Below are positions 46,229 through 59,722 of a stretch of 64,000 nucleotides of DNA, piece after piece. The notes below the pieces were generated by a model. The model ran no database searches. It saw only the letters and a program-made list of their open reading frames with translations, and was not told where the DNA came from. The DNA lies in assembly GCA_027186245.1 (NCBI GenBank), contig CP114483.1, forward strand, positions 2,738,001 through 2,802,000, written 5' to 3'. The DNA comes from Coriaria nepalensis. Its lineage: Eukaryota > Streptophyta > Magnoliopsida > Cucurbitales > Coriariaceae. Each line of letters opens with the position of its first letter. The first letter of the stretch is position 1. A program made the translations under genes and the position numbers.

Positions 46229-46720
46229 GGAAAGGGGGCGACGATCGGGCGTCGAGCAAGAGAAGGAGGAGGAGGTCAACGCGTTGGGAATGCAGGATCG
46301 AAACTATAATACTACAGAAAAATGAGGAGCGTTTGGGGGAGTAAAGTAATTAAGGGGGTCAGAGAAAGTAGGGAGCTTCGCCATGGCGACAGGAGTGCTC
46401 TCATCTTTTCAACCGCCGCCACACCTAACACCACCATAATATATTATATTATTATTATTATTATTATTATTATTGCAACAAGAACAACCCTTCTGCCTCC
46501 TCCATGTAAAAATCCGCGTGGCCGAGCGATTTTCCCCTGTAGCGGCAGAGCCATAGACCTCACTCTTACCCAATTAGAATCCATATCTGACATTCTTGTC
46601 TCATGATAACCCCATCAAATAGTACTACTCAACAACAGTGGAACAAAGAATGAGAATCCTCAATCACCCTTAACACACAGTGTTGACTGATCATGATCAT
46701 GTTGTATATACCCCAAAGAA

Positions 46721-47458
46721 TCAGGCCAGCATTAGCCTATGAAATTTCTCATTACCCATATCAAGGTATACTATGAAACCACCCTCATAAGCATTTCCAT
46801 TCAAGCATAAAGATCTAGGCATCAATTTGCAATCAAGTGAAGAAGGAAGTGGATGAACTTGAGGGATTATCTTCCAACACGTTGTGCTAAGACTATAAAC
46901 CTCGACATTATACGAGCACCTCCAATGGTGCTCAAATCTCGCGATTCTTATCACTTTGTAATCTTCGGTAACAAGATCGAATCCTGATACAAGATAAGTT
47001 ACGGGCCAGAATTGGTCTTGCTTTTGAATGAGGCTATTTGGAAGTTTATTGTGTTTTCTTATAAAAGGGTTCCATATGTATATGGGATCTATGACTAACA
47101 TGTTTGCATTTGAAATGCAAAACAACCCATTAGATGAACAGCATAGTGAGATATGATTGACACCATCTCTTGTCATGGGAATTAGGTCCGGTTGGAAACT
47201 CACAATCCTATGAGATTCGGTATTAGCAAGGAGTAAATGAAACGAAATCGTGTTTGGTGCCGGAATTGTTCGCGAGGAGAAGGTAACTATCATTGGAAGG
47301 TGTTTTTGTGGTGTTTAGACTACTCTTTTCCAAATGAGCTTCATACAACTTTGGTTCTCAACCAATGCATACACGCATCTGAATCGTACAAGAGATTTTA
47401 CCGGACACAATAAGAGGATCTCGAACAAGATCTCGTGTGGTAGATTAATATCGAACAT
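46721..47458 (-). pseudogene. F-box protein with FBA-type domain, nonsense-disrupted and short
   Basis: From ATG 47458 the frame reads MFDINLPHEILFEILLLCPV then KSLVRFRCV, a clear F-box that would bind SKP1. The frame meets TAA at 47315-47317 after KLIWKRVV and then continues in the same frame for 197 codons: TPQKHLPMIVTFSS, CCSSNGLFCISNANMLVIDP, IWNPFIRKHNKLP and GFDLVTEDYKVIRIARF. These are F-box-associated (FBA_1/FBA_3) repeats. It ends at 46721 with NEKFHRLMLA, well short of the usual 350-400 residues. The usual CK.W segment after FRCV is also shortened. With one nonsense codon and a truncated end it is best read as a recent pseudogene, unless the stop is a sequencing error. Confidence 0.85.
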
Positions 47459-48579
47459 TTTTTCAAATCATTCTATAAAATCAACGAGCAAGAACAAAAC
47501 TAAAGACAGAAGCTTTTTATGCAAAGGAATCAACCAAGAGAATAGTAGTTGCATTACCTTCCTTTTCAATGGAGATGAAGAATCTTGTATCGCATGACCC
47601 ACTTGCTACATGTATATATATGGAAAGGAATCTTATCATGATAAAGCTAGACCCATGTTAAAATGACCCACTTGCTCCAACTAATTGAATTTATTTCTAT
47701 CAAACTTTTAATCATAAGTGAATAATTAAATTTATATTAATCAAGTCACGTGAGCCATGTATAATATTACATACTTTAACATATACATACATTGATCACG
47801 TTAATCATGTATAGGGAAAATAATTTACTGTAATCATAACATGCAAGTGCATCTTGATTTAGACCAAGCGAATAACATATGTTATAGTGCAGGCACATGG
47901 TTGTCTCTTCCTCACTCATACACACACATATCACATCATTGTAAGCATGAAGAGATAGAGAGAGAGAGAGAGAGAGGAGTGATGATAAAGAAAGATGAAT
48001 AGCAGGCGTGACTGAATGAATTGAGGACAAGCATGCATCAAAGTATACTATCCTTCCTTGTGGTACCTGGTCAATGACAGTGATCAATCAATACACACCA
48101 AAACATATATATATATATATATATATATGTATCTTATGCCTTTTAACTATATCTTCATGACATGTGAGAAACGTTAAAGCTACAAAACAAGGCGCATGAT
48201 CCAAGATCATATCATGCGTATTAAGATATGATCATATGTGAGGATTAGGTTGGTAGTGAGATTCAATCAAATTTTAAGATATGATCTGTTTTTTTCTTAT
48301 AGGATAAAAAGGATTTAGATTTAATGAAACAACAACAATAATTATTAATTAATTATTAATAAATAAAAAAGATGGAAAAACCCCTCTTTAAAGAGTTCAT
48401 TCTATTAGCATACCAAATTGTGGATCTTTTTGACACCTTGGTACACATATTGAAACAAGAAAAGGTAACTAAGCTCTCGCTTCAATCACTAATCCAAAGG
48501 GATAAACAAGGGATAAAATAACCTCCTCATGCCCGCACTATAATAATAATATGTTATTGATGAGTACACATGAAGTACA
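47459..48579. other. Intergenic, no supported gene
   Basis: Holds (GA)n at about 47956-47975 and (TA)n at about 48104-48128. The rest is AT-rich without coding signal. Confidence 0.5.
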
Positions 48580-49451
48580 TTACAGAGTAGAGGAAGTCTT
48601 ATCATCTCGTGAGGATGAAGATGGCAACGAAGAAGATGCTGCATGATAAGATGAGGCGACCAATTGAGCTAGGGCTGGAAAAGCACCTCCTGCATTCAAT
48701 TCAGATAGCAGACAGATTATTGATTATATAGGATAATAATTATACTAGTATGATATGGATGATTTCAAGGAAAAACCACTAACCAGCAATTCCAGCACAA
48801 GCTGAAGAGAATACTATCACAGGAGGCGCCTGCAAATAAGGTTCAAGGCTATCAGATGAATTAAATCAACTAAAAAAAAAGGGAGGGATTTATGGACAAC
48901 ATAGAAAGCAGAGAATTATGACGCATGATGAATACTGTTACTCAGAAACGATTCAAAGATTGAAATTCTTCTTGGGTCTTTTAGTCTATGCATGGTCAGA
49001 TGAATACTTGGAGAAAATCTCAAACATTGAAAGACAGCAATCTCTAGAGGATTCCAACAATATAATACAAATTGGATATAGGGAATAATGCTTACTCCAA
49101 TGAGAAAATGCAACCACATGGGTCCTTTTATCCGCTTCTGCACAGTTGGCATCACTGCATTGATAAATCCAAGAAAAAGTATGAACTTTATGCTTTTCAT
49201 AGAATTTGAACAATCGGTCATTACTAAAAACATTACCGTGGTTGAATCCATAAAACGCACTTGTTATCCCACCAGCACCAGAACCAATCTAAATCAGCAA
49301 AACAAATGGACGAGTAAATAGAACAGGTCACCAAAAATGAAGCTATAATTGAAACATGAAGCAATGGCATCACGTCAGTGTTACAGAATTAGTATGTTAC
49401 CATGGAAAAACTATCCCGTATAAGGGGAGAAGTTGTCCAGGCGCTGGTTCC
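48580..49451 (-). CDS. Small hydrophobic protein of unknown function, 5' end uncertain
   Basis: Five exons join in frame: 49401-49451, 49237-49288, 49096-49154, 48784-48829 and 48580-48689, giving 105 residues: GTSAWTTSPLIRDSFSM, IGSGAGGITSAFYGFNH, VMPTVQKRIKGPMWLHFLIG, APPVIVFSSACAGIAGG and a Ser-rich tail SSSLPSSSSRDDKTSS. Gly/Ala-rich hydrophobic stretches suggest one or two membrane helices. The start is not certain. An exon ending in ATG just before a weak GT at 49561-49563 would give MGTSAWT, or the first exon may lie beyond the TRIM element. Consistent phases over five exons support a real gene; I do not recognise a named family. Confidence 0.65.
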
Positions 49452-49671
49452 CTGCAAAATCGAAGAAGATAAATGAAATTAAGAAAGAAACAGGTGATGG
49501 GATTTCAAAATTTCAGAAGCAAAGAAGAACATGTTTGAAAATTTAGGGAAAGTAGAGAACCATATCCTTGGAAAGAGGACCTGCACAGTGATGACATCTC
49601 AAATTACTACAATGATTGGAATCCGCCATGCCACTTCCTCCCTCTGCTATCCCTTCCCCTTCTATCAGATT

Positions 49672-50176
49672 TCTAATGTTAGGAGTCTCAATGATAGATA
49701 ATATAGTTGGGTCTATTTTCAAGGAGTTCGAACTTTTAGGACAATCAGTAACTTAACATAGTATCAGAGCTGAGGTCCTAGGTTCAAATCACGGTTACTC
49801 CTCCCTCTTTGTTATTTCTACAAATGATATATCCTTCTTGAGCTCATTTTCCATCTCTTTGCACGTGCAGGGCCCATGTTGTTATGGGCTTGCAAGTGAA
49901 GGAGAGTGTTAAGAGTCTCAATGATAGATAACATAGTTGGATCTGTTTCCTAATAGTTCGAACTTTTAGAACAATTAGTAACTTAACATGATATCAGAGC
50001 CGAGGTCTTGGGTTCAAATCATGGTTACTCCCTCTTTGTTATTTCTACATATGATCCCATGTTGTTATGGGCTTGCAAGCGAAGGAGAGTGTTAAGAGTC
50101 TCAATGATAGATAATATAGTTGGGTATGTTTCCTAATAATTCGAACTTTTAGGACAATCGGTAACTTAACATCTAA
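49672..50176 (+). mobile_element. TRIM retrotransposon with three LTRs and target-site duplication
   Basis: Three 82-bp LTRs lie at 49677-49758, 49907-49988 and 50090-50171. Each starts tgtta(a/g)gagtctcaatgat and ends agtaacttaaca or ggtaacttaaca, with TG...CA ends. Directly after LTR 1 and LTR 2 stands tagtatcagagc / tgatatcagagc, a primer-binding site for initiator tRNA-Met (consensus TGGTATCAGAGC). The purine tract gaaggagag precedes LTR 2 and LTR 3. The internal parts are 148 and 101 bp and non-coding. The 5-bp flanks tctaa at 49672-49676 and 50172-50176 are identical, a perfect target-site duplication for the whole LTR-int-LTR-int-LTR unit. The element is non-autonomous. Confidence 0.95.
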
Positions 50177-51671
50177 GACTTCAGATTATCCTAAATCTAG
50201 TGAACGAATTATGCCCGACTCTATTTCTAGCTCATGAGAAATACTCAATAACACCACACAAAGAAGATCACTTCAACCTAAAAAAGATAACATCAAAGAA
50301 TTTCACAATCTCCATTTAGTTCGGAAATGGAAACATATATTTGTTCCTTTATACTATTACTACCCGACCCGATAGTACCCATTTTTGGAACGTCCAGTGC
50401 CAAAGTAAACTACTGTAAGCTGAATCAGGCATTCTACCACACACATGGTGTGCAACACCTAAACAAAGCACGGTCACAGTCACTGCCGTACAATCTCTCC
50501 TCCACTGAATCTCTCTACAACAGAGTTCTCATTCTGTTTCACATGATAACTCTAATACTATAATAGTTATGGGGTATCATAGTGATTATTTAGAGATGTT
50601 ACAGCCTACAAATATCATACTATTCCTTGATGAAAAAAATACGATTCCATTCACAATCAATTCCGTTTCCTAAAACTACAATGAAGATTGGAACAATAAT
50701 CTGGAAACTGACATTAAATTAAAGGGTGAGCTCACGCTTGAAATCCAAAAAAAAAAAAAAAAAAAAAAGAGCGAGCTTTATTAGTGTCTGCAAAATAAAA
50801 AGGAACGGAAGAAACCTTCGCTTGATCAGTGAATTTGCAACCGCAAGTAATAGGGAAATGTCAGTACTCCATTTAAGAATCAGGGAAGAACATAAAATCC
50901 AGGAGCAGGAAAGTAGAATCAGTACAGGGGGAGACAGGATGCCTACTTTTTCTGGTGCGGCCTCTAGAAATCTCGTTACGTCTGTGATCGTGTTTTTCTC
51001 GCTTCTTTTATTATGTAGTTATTTTATTAATTTATTTGTATAATTATTTGTTAAGATGTTTATTTTCCTAATCTTTCTCAATCTATTTATTTTCGTAATG
51101 TCTTGTTAAATAAGTAATCATATTCGAAATATGTACACATATTTATCTTCTTTGCAAAAAACAAAAATATGACTTCATAAACAAGAAAAACAGCGAGCAC
51201 CTAAAAAACGGTTTCTCCTAAAACAGCTAAAACCGGTTTTGGGGTGCGAAACATGTAATATAACGAGATAATTGTCAACAGTAAACTTCTAATTTCTACT
51301 GTAACATGTAAACTTCTGCAATCGCTCTGTTCCTTCAATCTCATATGTTTACATTATTAATACATACTCAAAACAAAAACAAAAAACAAAAAAAAAAAGA
51401 AGGAAGGAAGGTTTCTAATCATTCTAATGTACTATACATAGAGGTCCATATCGTGTTTGAAGGGTATACACAGAACCAAAATCTATTAAGTCAGATTCAA
51501 AGGGCTTGATTTCCTGCATGAACAAAACTGGATAAACATTAGAAGCGGAAAATTTTAGTATGGTGAACGATATCGAACAATATAACATTTAACAAGAAAA
51601 ATTTGAAAACATTATTTTATGGAAAACCCCACGAAAAATTAAAATATGATAGTTAACATACCAAGAGCCAT
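50177..51671. other. Intergenic, no supported gene
   Basis: Includes poly-A at about 50747-50768 and otherwise AT-rich unique sequence. Open frames look like chance. 51400-51671 is the likely 3' UTR of the FAR1-related gene. Confidence 0.5.
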
Positions 51672-53765
51672 CTAATTAGCTTTAGCATTACTTGGTTGAT
51701 CTAGTTTCTTTTCTTTCTTCTTTTCCGATTGGCTCTCTGTTCCGGCATTTGGATTTCCTCTTTTCTTCACGTGTGAGGGATCAAGAATTACTTTGTCAAC
51801 GAGTTCCACCAAATCCATATTTTCCATAGCCTTGTCAATAAGTGGTAGTGCCTCCTTTAGCTTATCTTTCACAATTTTGGTTCCAATGTTGGTCAAATAA
51901 GCTTTATCGAAAACTTTATGCCCCAAATGATTTAACTCACTCAATCGCAAAGCACGTGAAGCTTTCACATTCAGCTGGCATGAATCAATGATACCACATA
52001 CTCCCTTTTTTGCATTCTTTGTCCATCTAGCCATAATATACTTTTCTGGTATGGAATTCACATTATTCACAATTAGCACCCTCAAAGCATGGCAACACAA
52101 CAAACCTAATGTCTCAAACAACTTGCAACAACACAAAACAGATACCTGAGACCGATCAAATTTTACTGTGTGAGTCCTTTCACTGTCAACCTCAGTGAGT
52201 GAATAAACAGACTCATTGACACTTCGACTAGTTTCTACAAAACTCAATCCCAAACATGAACTCACCTCTTGCTCAAACATTTCGAACAAGACAATGGTGT
52301 ATACATTAGCTGCATGACTTAGTATGCCTCCATAGCTTGCAACTTTTGTAGGTGCCCCTTTTTTGCAACGGAAATCTTCATTCAATTCTTCTTGACGCAT
52401 CTGTGCAATCTTTTCCTCGTAGAATTGGATAATCTGGGATAGAGGCAAAGATGTTTTCGTCATTTGATTATAAACATTATGTACACTCTCAACCCTTTGG
52501 GTAGATTTCATCTTTACCGAAAAAATATCTACACCAAAAGTTGGGCACCACCTCTCTCGAATCGTGTACAACCGGTTAAGCCATTCATGATCATGAAGAT
52601 TGTATTTCTCAATCATGTCAGTCCAAGTAGCCTCAAACTCTTTTTCATTTATGCCCCCATTCAAACATTTTTCCAATTTGCTAAAGAAATCAGGATTGGT
52701 ATAAAGCCCACCAAGATGTTGTTTGGCATTTTTAGTAATATTCCATGGACAAAGCCGATGACGAGAATTGGGAAATATTTCTTCAATAGCACTTTCAATG
52801 GCCTGATCTTCATTAGTGAAGATACTTTTCGGTTGTGAACCCCCCATCGATGTCAAAAAAGTTTGAAACACCCATTTATATGAATCCACTGTTTCATCAA
52901 TTAAAAAGACGCAACCAAAGAGTATGTTCTTACAATGATGGTTAATCCCAAAAAATGGTGCGCAAATTAGATTGTATCTATTTGTCCGATAAGCAGTGTC
53001 AAAAATAACAACATCGCCAAAATATTCATAGTCCAATTTCGATTTTCCATCCCTCCAGAAAAAATTGGTCATTCTATTCTCTTGGTCTACTTGCACTGAG
53101 TAAAAGAACATGGGATCCTCACATTGCCTCGTTTGGAAGTGATTAAATACACTTTGCCCATCTCTAGCTTCAATAGTTTCTTTCCCCACCAGCCGCAAGA
53201 AGCTGTAATCTTGCTTTGTAAATCCAACACTATGGGCTCCAACTATTTCTTTTGGCGAATATCTACATGATTGAATAGTTTTTACGCTAGAACTGACCAT
53301 TGTGCTTATAATATCTCCTTGGGTAGTTAACAGTTTTCTTCCTGATCTCAAGTTGCAAATCTCGGCTGGACTGGCAAACTCATGATTATGTAAATCATTA
53401 AAATAAGTGACATTCCAAAAATCATTTTTTACGTCGAATCGAATCTTAGCTGAACATCCAGTTCTTGTATCCAGATTGTTGCTCTTCTTCAAATTACCAT
53501 GATCTTCAAACTCTCTAAAACCCTGCTTCGAACACAAAAATTCACGTTGCCTAATGACCCCATTGATCAATCTTCTATTCCCTTTCCGAATGCTAAACCC
53601 CTTTCTCAATGCATATCTATTGTAAAGGTTGTATGCTTCTTCTTCGGTTTTTACTTGCATCCCAATTTTCAATTCTTCATCTAACTCAACTGCATTGGCA
53701 ATCTCAGAACTTTCCATATAATCATCCACTTCAACCACATCTTGAATGCATCTAGATGTATCCAT
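51672..53765 (-). CDS. FRS: FAR1-RELATED SEQUENCE (FRS) family protein, 697 aa
   Basis: Intronless coding frame from ATG 53765. The FAR1 DNA-binding WRKY-GCM1-type zinc finger lies at about 35-130 (EEAYNLYNRYALRKGFSIRK, REFLCSKQGFRE, TGCSAKIRFDV, WNVTYFNDLHNHE). The MULE transposase core lies at about 245-340 (DVVIFDTAYRTNRYNLICAP, KSIFTNEDQAIESAIEEIFP, RHRLCPWNITKNAKQHLGG). A SWIM zinc finger follows at about 550-580 (VSVLCCCKLFETLGLLCCHA). FAR1/FHY3-type proteins are domesticated Mutator-like transposases acting as transcription factors in light and stress signalling. Here the usual TDQD of the second catalytic Asp region reads TNED. The Lys-rich C-terminus (SEKKKEKKLDQ) may be nuclear-targeting. 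It could also be a transposon-borne copy, but no terminal inverted repeats are seen nearby. Confidence 0.92.
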   Translation of the reverse strand: MDTSRCIQDVVEVDDYMESSEIANAVELDEELKIGMQVKTEEEAYNLYNRYALRKGFSIRKGNRRLINGVIRQREFLCSKQGFREFEDHGNLKKSNNLDTRTGCSAKIRFDVKNDFWNVTYFNDLHNHEFASPAEICNLRSGRKLLTTQGDIISTMVSSSVKTIQSCRYSPKEIVGAHSVGFTKQDYSFLRLVGKETIEARDGQSVFNHFQTRQCEDPMFFYSVQVDQENRMTNFFWRDGKSKLDYEYFGDVVIFDTAYRTNRYNLICAPFFGINHHCKNILFGCVFLIDETVDSYKWVFQTFLTSMGGSQPKSIFTNEDQAIESAIEEIFPNSRHRLCPWNITKNAKQHLGGLYTNPDFFSKLEKCLNGGINEKEFEATWTDMIEKYNLHDHEWLNRLYTIRERWCPTFGVDIFSVKMKSTQRVESVHNVYNQMTKTSLPLSQIIQFYEEKIAQMRQEELNEDFRCKKGAPTKVASYGGILSHAANVYTIVLFEMFEQEVSSCLGLSFVETSRSVNESVYSLTEVDSERTHTVKFDRSQVSVLCCCKLFETLGLLCCHALRVLIVNNVNSIPEKYIMARWTKNAKKGVCGIIDSCQLNVKASRALRLSELNHLGHKVFDKAYLTNIGTKIVKDKLKEALPLIDKAMENMDLVELVDKVILDPSHVKKRGNPNAGTESQSEKKKEKKLDQPSNAKAN

Positions 53766-54980
53766 CTTTCTAGTTTAACCTAAATCATGGCAACGGTATA
53801 TAATCCACTTAAAAAGGTTTTTCCTTTTATTTTACATAAAAAGGAATTAACAAAAGGAAAGAGGATTTTCCGTATCTTACCAGGCAGATACAGACAGAGC
53901 TTCTCACGAAATTGTACGCGAAGGGAAGGTCTAGTCTCTGTCGAACAAAATGAAATTGTAAGAAAGACAGAAAATCAAGGAAAAGAAGCCTTCCATTTTG
54001 CAGAAGAAGCTCAGCTGGAAGGTATGTGGAAGGTAAGCGTTCCATTGAAGAGAAGCTAAGAGAAACCTAGGGTTTACGTTAGTTAGGGATTTTGGAGAAG
54101 AATGACAGTGAATCATGGAAGCAGAAGCTACAGAAAGGTGGGGCAACTATGGAAGAAATATGGAATTGAAGGTTACCTGGCTTATGCGAGGGAGAGAAGA
54201 GGCGAAGGGGGAAGATTGCCGTGGAAAGAGGTATCCCATACAACGGGGGTACCTTTCTGTGATAGACAGAGGTGGACAATGAAATCCGTGAGGGGTATGG
54301 AAATACTTTGCTTAAAATGCTATTTTGACCCACATGCTCTCACAATATTTGCTATTTCGTCTTTTATTTTGTGGCGGTGGACAAAAATTCCGGTCGTGAT
54401 ATAAATCTTATTTTCAGATCACTGATTTTAAATATCAATTATGGTATTGATATCGGTATTAATTTCAATATCGATCCTAATATCAGAGATTGAGATTAAG
54501 ATCGAGACCAATTTAAAAATCATCTCAATCTCTAATCCTGATTTTCGAGAAATTAAACATCTAAAATATAAAATAAAACATAACATGTATAGTAAGTCCT
54601 CTAGTCCGAAAAAATAAGTATCAATAAATTTAGGATCCCGCTAACAATTTTTTTCAATATCGAGTCGGTATCAACGATTTCGAAATCATATCTACATTAA
54701 AAAGTCGAGATCGATATCAATACCAGCTTTTATTAATATCACGATCAAACTTACTATTTTAAAATTTTAATTAAACTATTTTAATGATTAAAGTTTCATA
54801 CAATTTTGTCAACTTTTTTTTTTCTCTCCTTTTCCGGGAACCTTCATATTTTAAAATTTTAATTAGACTAATTTAGTGATTAAAGTATCATAAATATGCG
54901 AGTGTTCTCCACGTGACCACGTCCCTAATTGAAATAAGAATAAGGATGGAATGATGATAAGATGAGACTTGTCTTGATCA

Positions 54981-55047
54981 AGAAAAGAAAAGAAAAGAAA
55001 AGAAAAGAAAAGAAAAGAAAAGAAAAGAAAAGAAAAGAAAAGAAAAG
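54981..55047. repeat. (AGAAA)n pentanucleotide array, ~13 copies
   Basis: Uninterrupted repeats of agaaa over 67 bases. Confidence 0.95.
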
Positions 55048-55429
55048 ACTCTAATTTTGATCACTAAATTGTCGTGCATGCCTTGTAATTGAGCACCATA
55101 TAATAAGTAAATGTTGATGATCAAAATCATATATTATATTCTTTTTCTATCTTCCTTTCCGCTTAAGCTAAGCTGTTGGAATGTGATGTCCAACACTTAA
55201 GAGCAGCTGACGCTATACCTAAAGTTACCACTCACTTAACCAAACAAGATAGAATGAATGATCTAGAACAAAACAAAATGGTCCCTCTTTGTTCTCTCAA
55301 AACTTCAGTCTTAACCATGATACATGTTGTGTGACATGACAAGCATACGTATACATACTCACTATCTTTAATAAAGAAATGCAAACATTATACAGACATT
55401 ATTGGATGTATATGGTATGTGGTTCCTTG

Positions 55430-55665
55430 ATCAATTAAACTTTATAAATTTTATCATTCATCACATCATATTGATATCTTTAATTATGATCGGATTTAGT
55501 TTGACATTATAATTATGTAAATTTTATTACGATTAAGATCATCTATCATATGATAATGATCAAATTTGGTTTGACATTATGCTTACCTGATAAACTAATC
55601 TCATCATCTATCACATAATAATAACATTTATCATTATAATCGGTTTTAATTTGACACGTGATCAA
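55430..55665. repeat. Degenerate ~70-80 bp direct repeat, three units
   Basis: The motif (a)tgatcggatttagtttgaca recurs as atgatcaaatttggtttgaca and ataatcggttttaatttgaca at about 55487, 55555 and 55637. Each is preceded by tatcat/atcac-rich sequence. Spacing is 68 and 82 bp. Confidence 0.6.
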
Positions 55666-56978
55666 GAAGCATATCATGCAAAAGTAAATTCATTTACACA
55701 CGCAAATAAAGGTGGCAGCCACGTTGGAATTTCACTCAATCCCACGTCCTTATAAATATATATTCTCTCCTACAAGTTGATTCTAAAACTTTGAGTCCAA
55801 AACAAGTGGTGGTGGTGGTGGTGGTGTTGGTGTTGGTGGTGCAGGTGCATGTGTGGGGATCAGAAGGGAGGGAGGGAGAAAGCTAAGTAATGGAAGGTGA
55901 TGATCGGATGCTTTAAAGATTTGCTGCTGCGTGTGGCTTGCTTTTTGTTAGGTTGAGGTAGGTGCATGATCAGTGCCCGTTAGAGATCAGACTTAAGGGA
56001 ATCATATTCGCTAGTACTGCTAGTCTACTACTACTACTACTACTACTACAACTACTGTGAGCCGTCATCCATTATTATTCACTCATGCTTAGTTAGACAT
56101 AATGTTTGTCTGATTGGATTCCTCTCATGGAATTGGATTCTGATTCTTCCCACTGTTTGTTCTTTTCCTTTTCCCATTTATATATGTAGAGTATAGACAT
56201 GGTACGCACGTAGATTCCAACTTAAAACTAAGATAGAGATGCTGCTTCTGATGCGTAATATACATATACATACAACACACACACACACACATATATAGGA
56301 CCAGTTATTTTGTGTTTGATTTAGATAGCTAGTTGCTGCTGTATACTTGTCCGAAGTCAAGGTATATATGAACTAATTATAATTCATATGCTCATCTCTC
56401 TTCATTTTCTTTCTTGGTTTGATGGAAACGTTCATTTAAGTCCGGCTGTTTTATAGCCAATCTAGGCATACATTTTCTATGGGCGAAAGGCCTTACCCTT
56501 TTTAGGCTAATTATTTAATATTTTCCTTTTATTTTACAACTTTCACCGGCAAGTTATGTTGTCATACTTATGACATTGGCCTGCTTTAATAACTTGATCA
56601 TGAATTATAGGCCAAATTTGTTATTAGGAGTAAAAAGATGCCTAAAAGAAGTGCTCAATAATAAAAAAAAAAAGGGCATACATTATTAATTGTATCACGA
56701 GCTTTTTTTGTGCATGTTATGCGACAAATGAATGCAAGAGAATACAAAGCTTGTTTCTATCCCACATTTCTCAATGTGGGTTTATCTTTTAGTGCACATA
56801 ATACTAACATTTATCCATTTCTCAATATACATCATCTTTTTGTCTAACTCAAGGTGTTAAAAAAAAAAAAACCCAGATAGGGGTCAGATAGCTTTGCGTT
56901 AATTAAACCAAAAGACAAAAAACAAGACAAAAATTAGACTTATTACACAAGTATAGAGACATCTATTGAAACTAGGGG

Positions 56979-56980
<2 letters not shown>

Positions 56981-57014
<34 letters not shown>
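56981..57014. repeat. (AT)17 microsatellite
   Basis: Thirty-four alternating A/T bases. Confidence 0.95.
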
Positions 57015-57022
<8 letters not shown>

Positions 57023-57635
57023 TTTTTAAATATTTTTAAATAAATTGATCTGTTTGTACTTGTGATGGTCATCAATTCCTAGTTCCAAGTATATCTTGCA
57101 GTGAACAAGATGTCTATTTATTTATATCCAGTAATGTCCCCTAAATCACACTCTACAAGCATTCTATAAACTATTTTATATCAGCTACAAATGCTATTTC
57201 AGATATTCTTGGTTTCTTCGGTTGGTTTGTTGTAGCAGGGAGGATGAATTTTTATAAAACTTTGATAACCCGTATTCAAATTTAAGATATGCTTTCGAAT
57301 TTCTCTTTGATCCTCTATCAATGATATTTTAAATCTTTCATTTTCTTAGAAGAATGGGAATTTTTAGTTGAAAACCAAACTAAGTTTATTATTTTCAATT
57401 GCAATTTAGGCAGCATCAGCTTTTGGTACCACAAAGAGCCCAAGTCCACTCTCTCGATCTATTTTGTTGATCTTTTCCAAAATATCAAGTCCACGTCTAT
57501 AAGTATCGTTTTCAGCTTGACTCTTACCAACTCAATTGTACTTCTTTGTCTTTGTCTTGGTGAGAACTGGAAAAACTGATCTCTCTTCGTTTTATTCCAG
57601 TTTGTGGGAGAGAAGAAACAAAGAGCTGATCTTAA

Positions 57636-59722
<2,087 letters not shown>

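Noticed and set aside
48620..48650. miR172-like string (gaagatgctgcat)
   Set aside because: Too short a match, lies in the last exon of a protein gene, and no hairpin partner is visible.
49759..49800. tRNA-like sequence (atcagagctgaggtcc...ggttcaaatc)
   Set aside because: The similarity is explained by the retrotransposon primer-binding site and its copies; no cloverleaf can be formed.
54410..54760. Clustered gatatcgat words as a CRISPR-like or binding-site array
   Set aside because: Spacing and sequence are irregular, and AT-rich simple sequence explains them; no CRISPR is expected in a plant nuclear genome.
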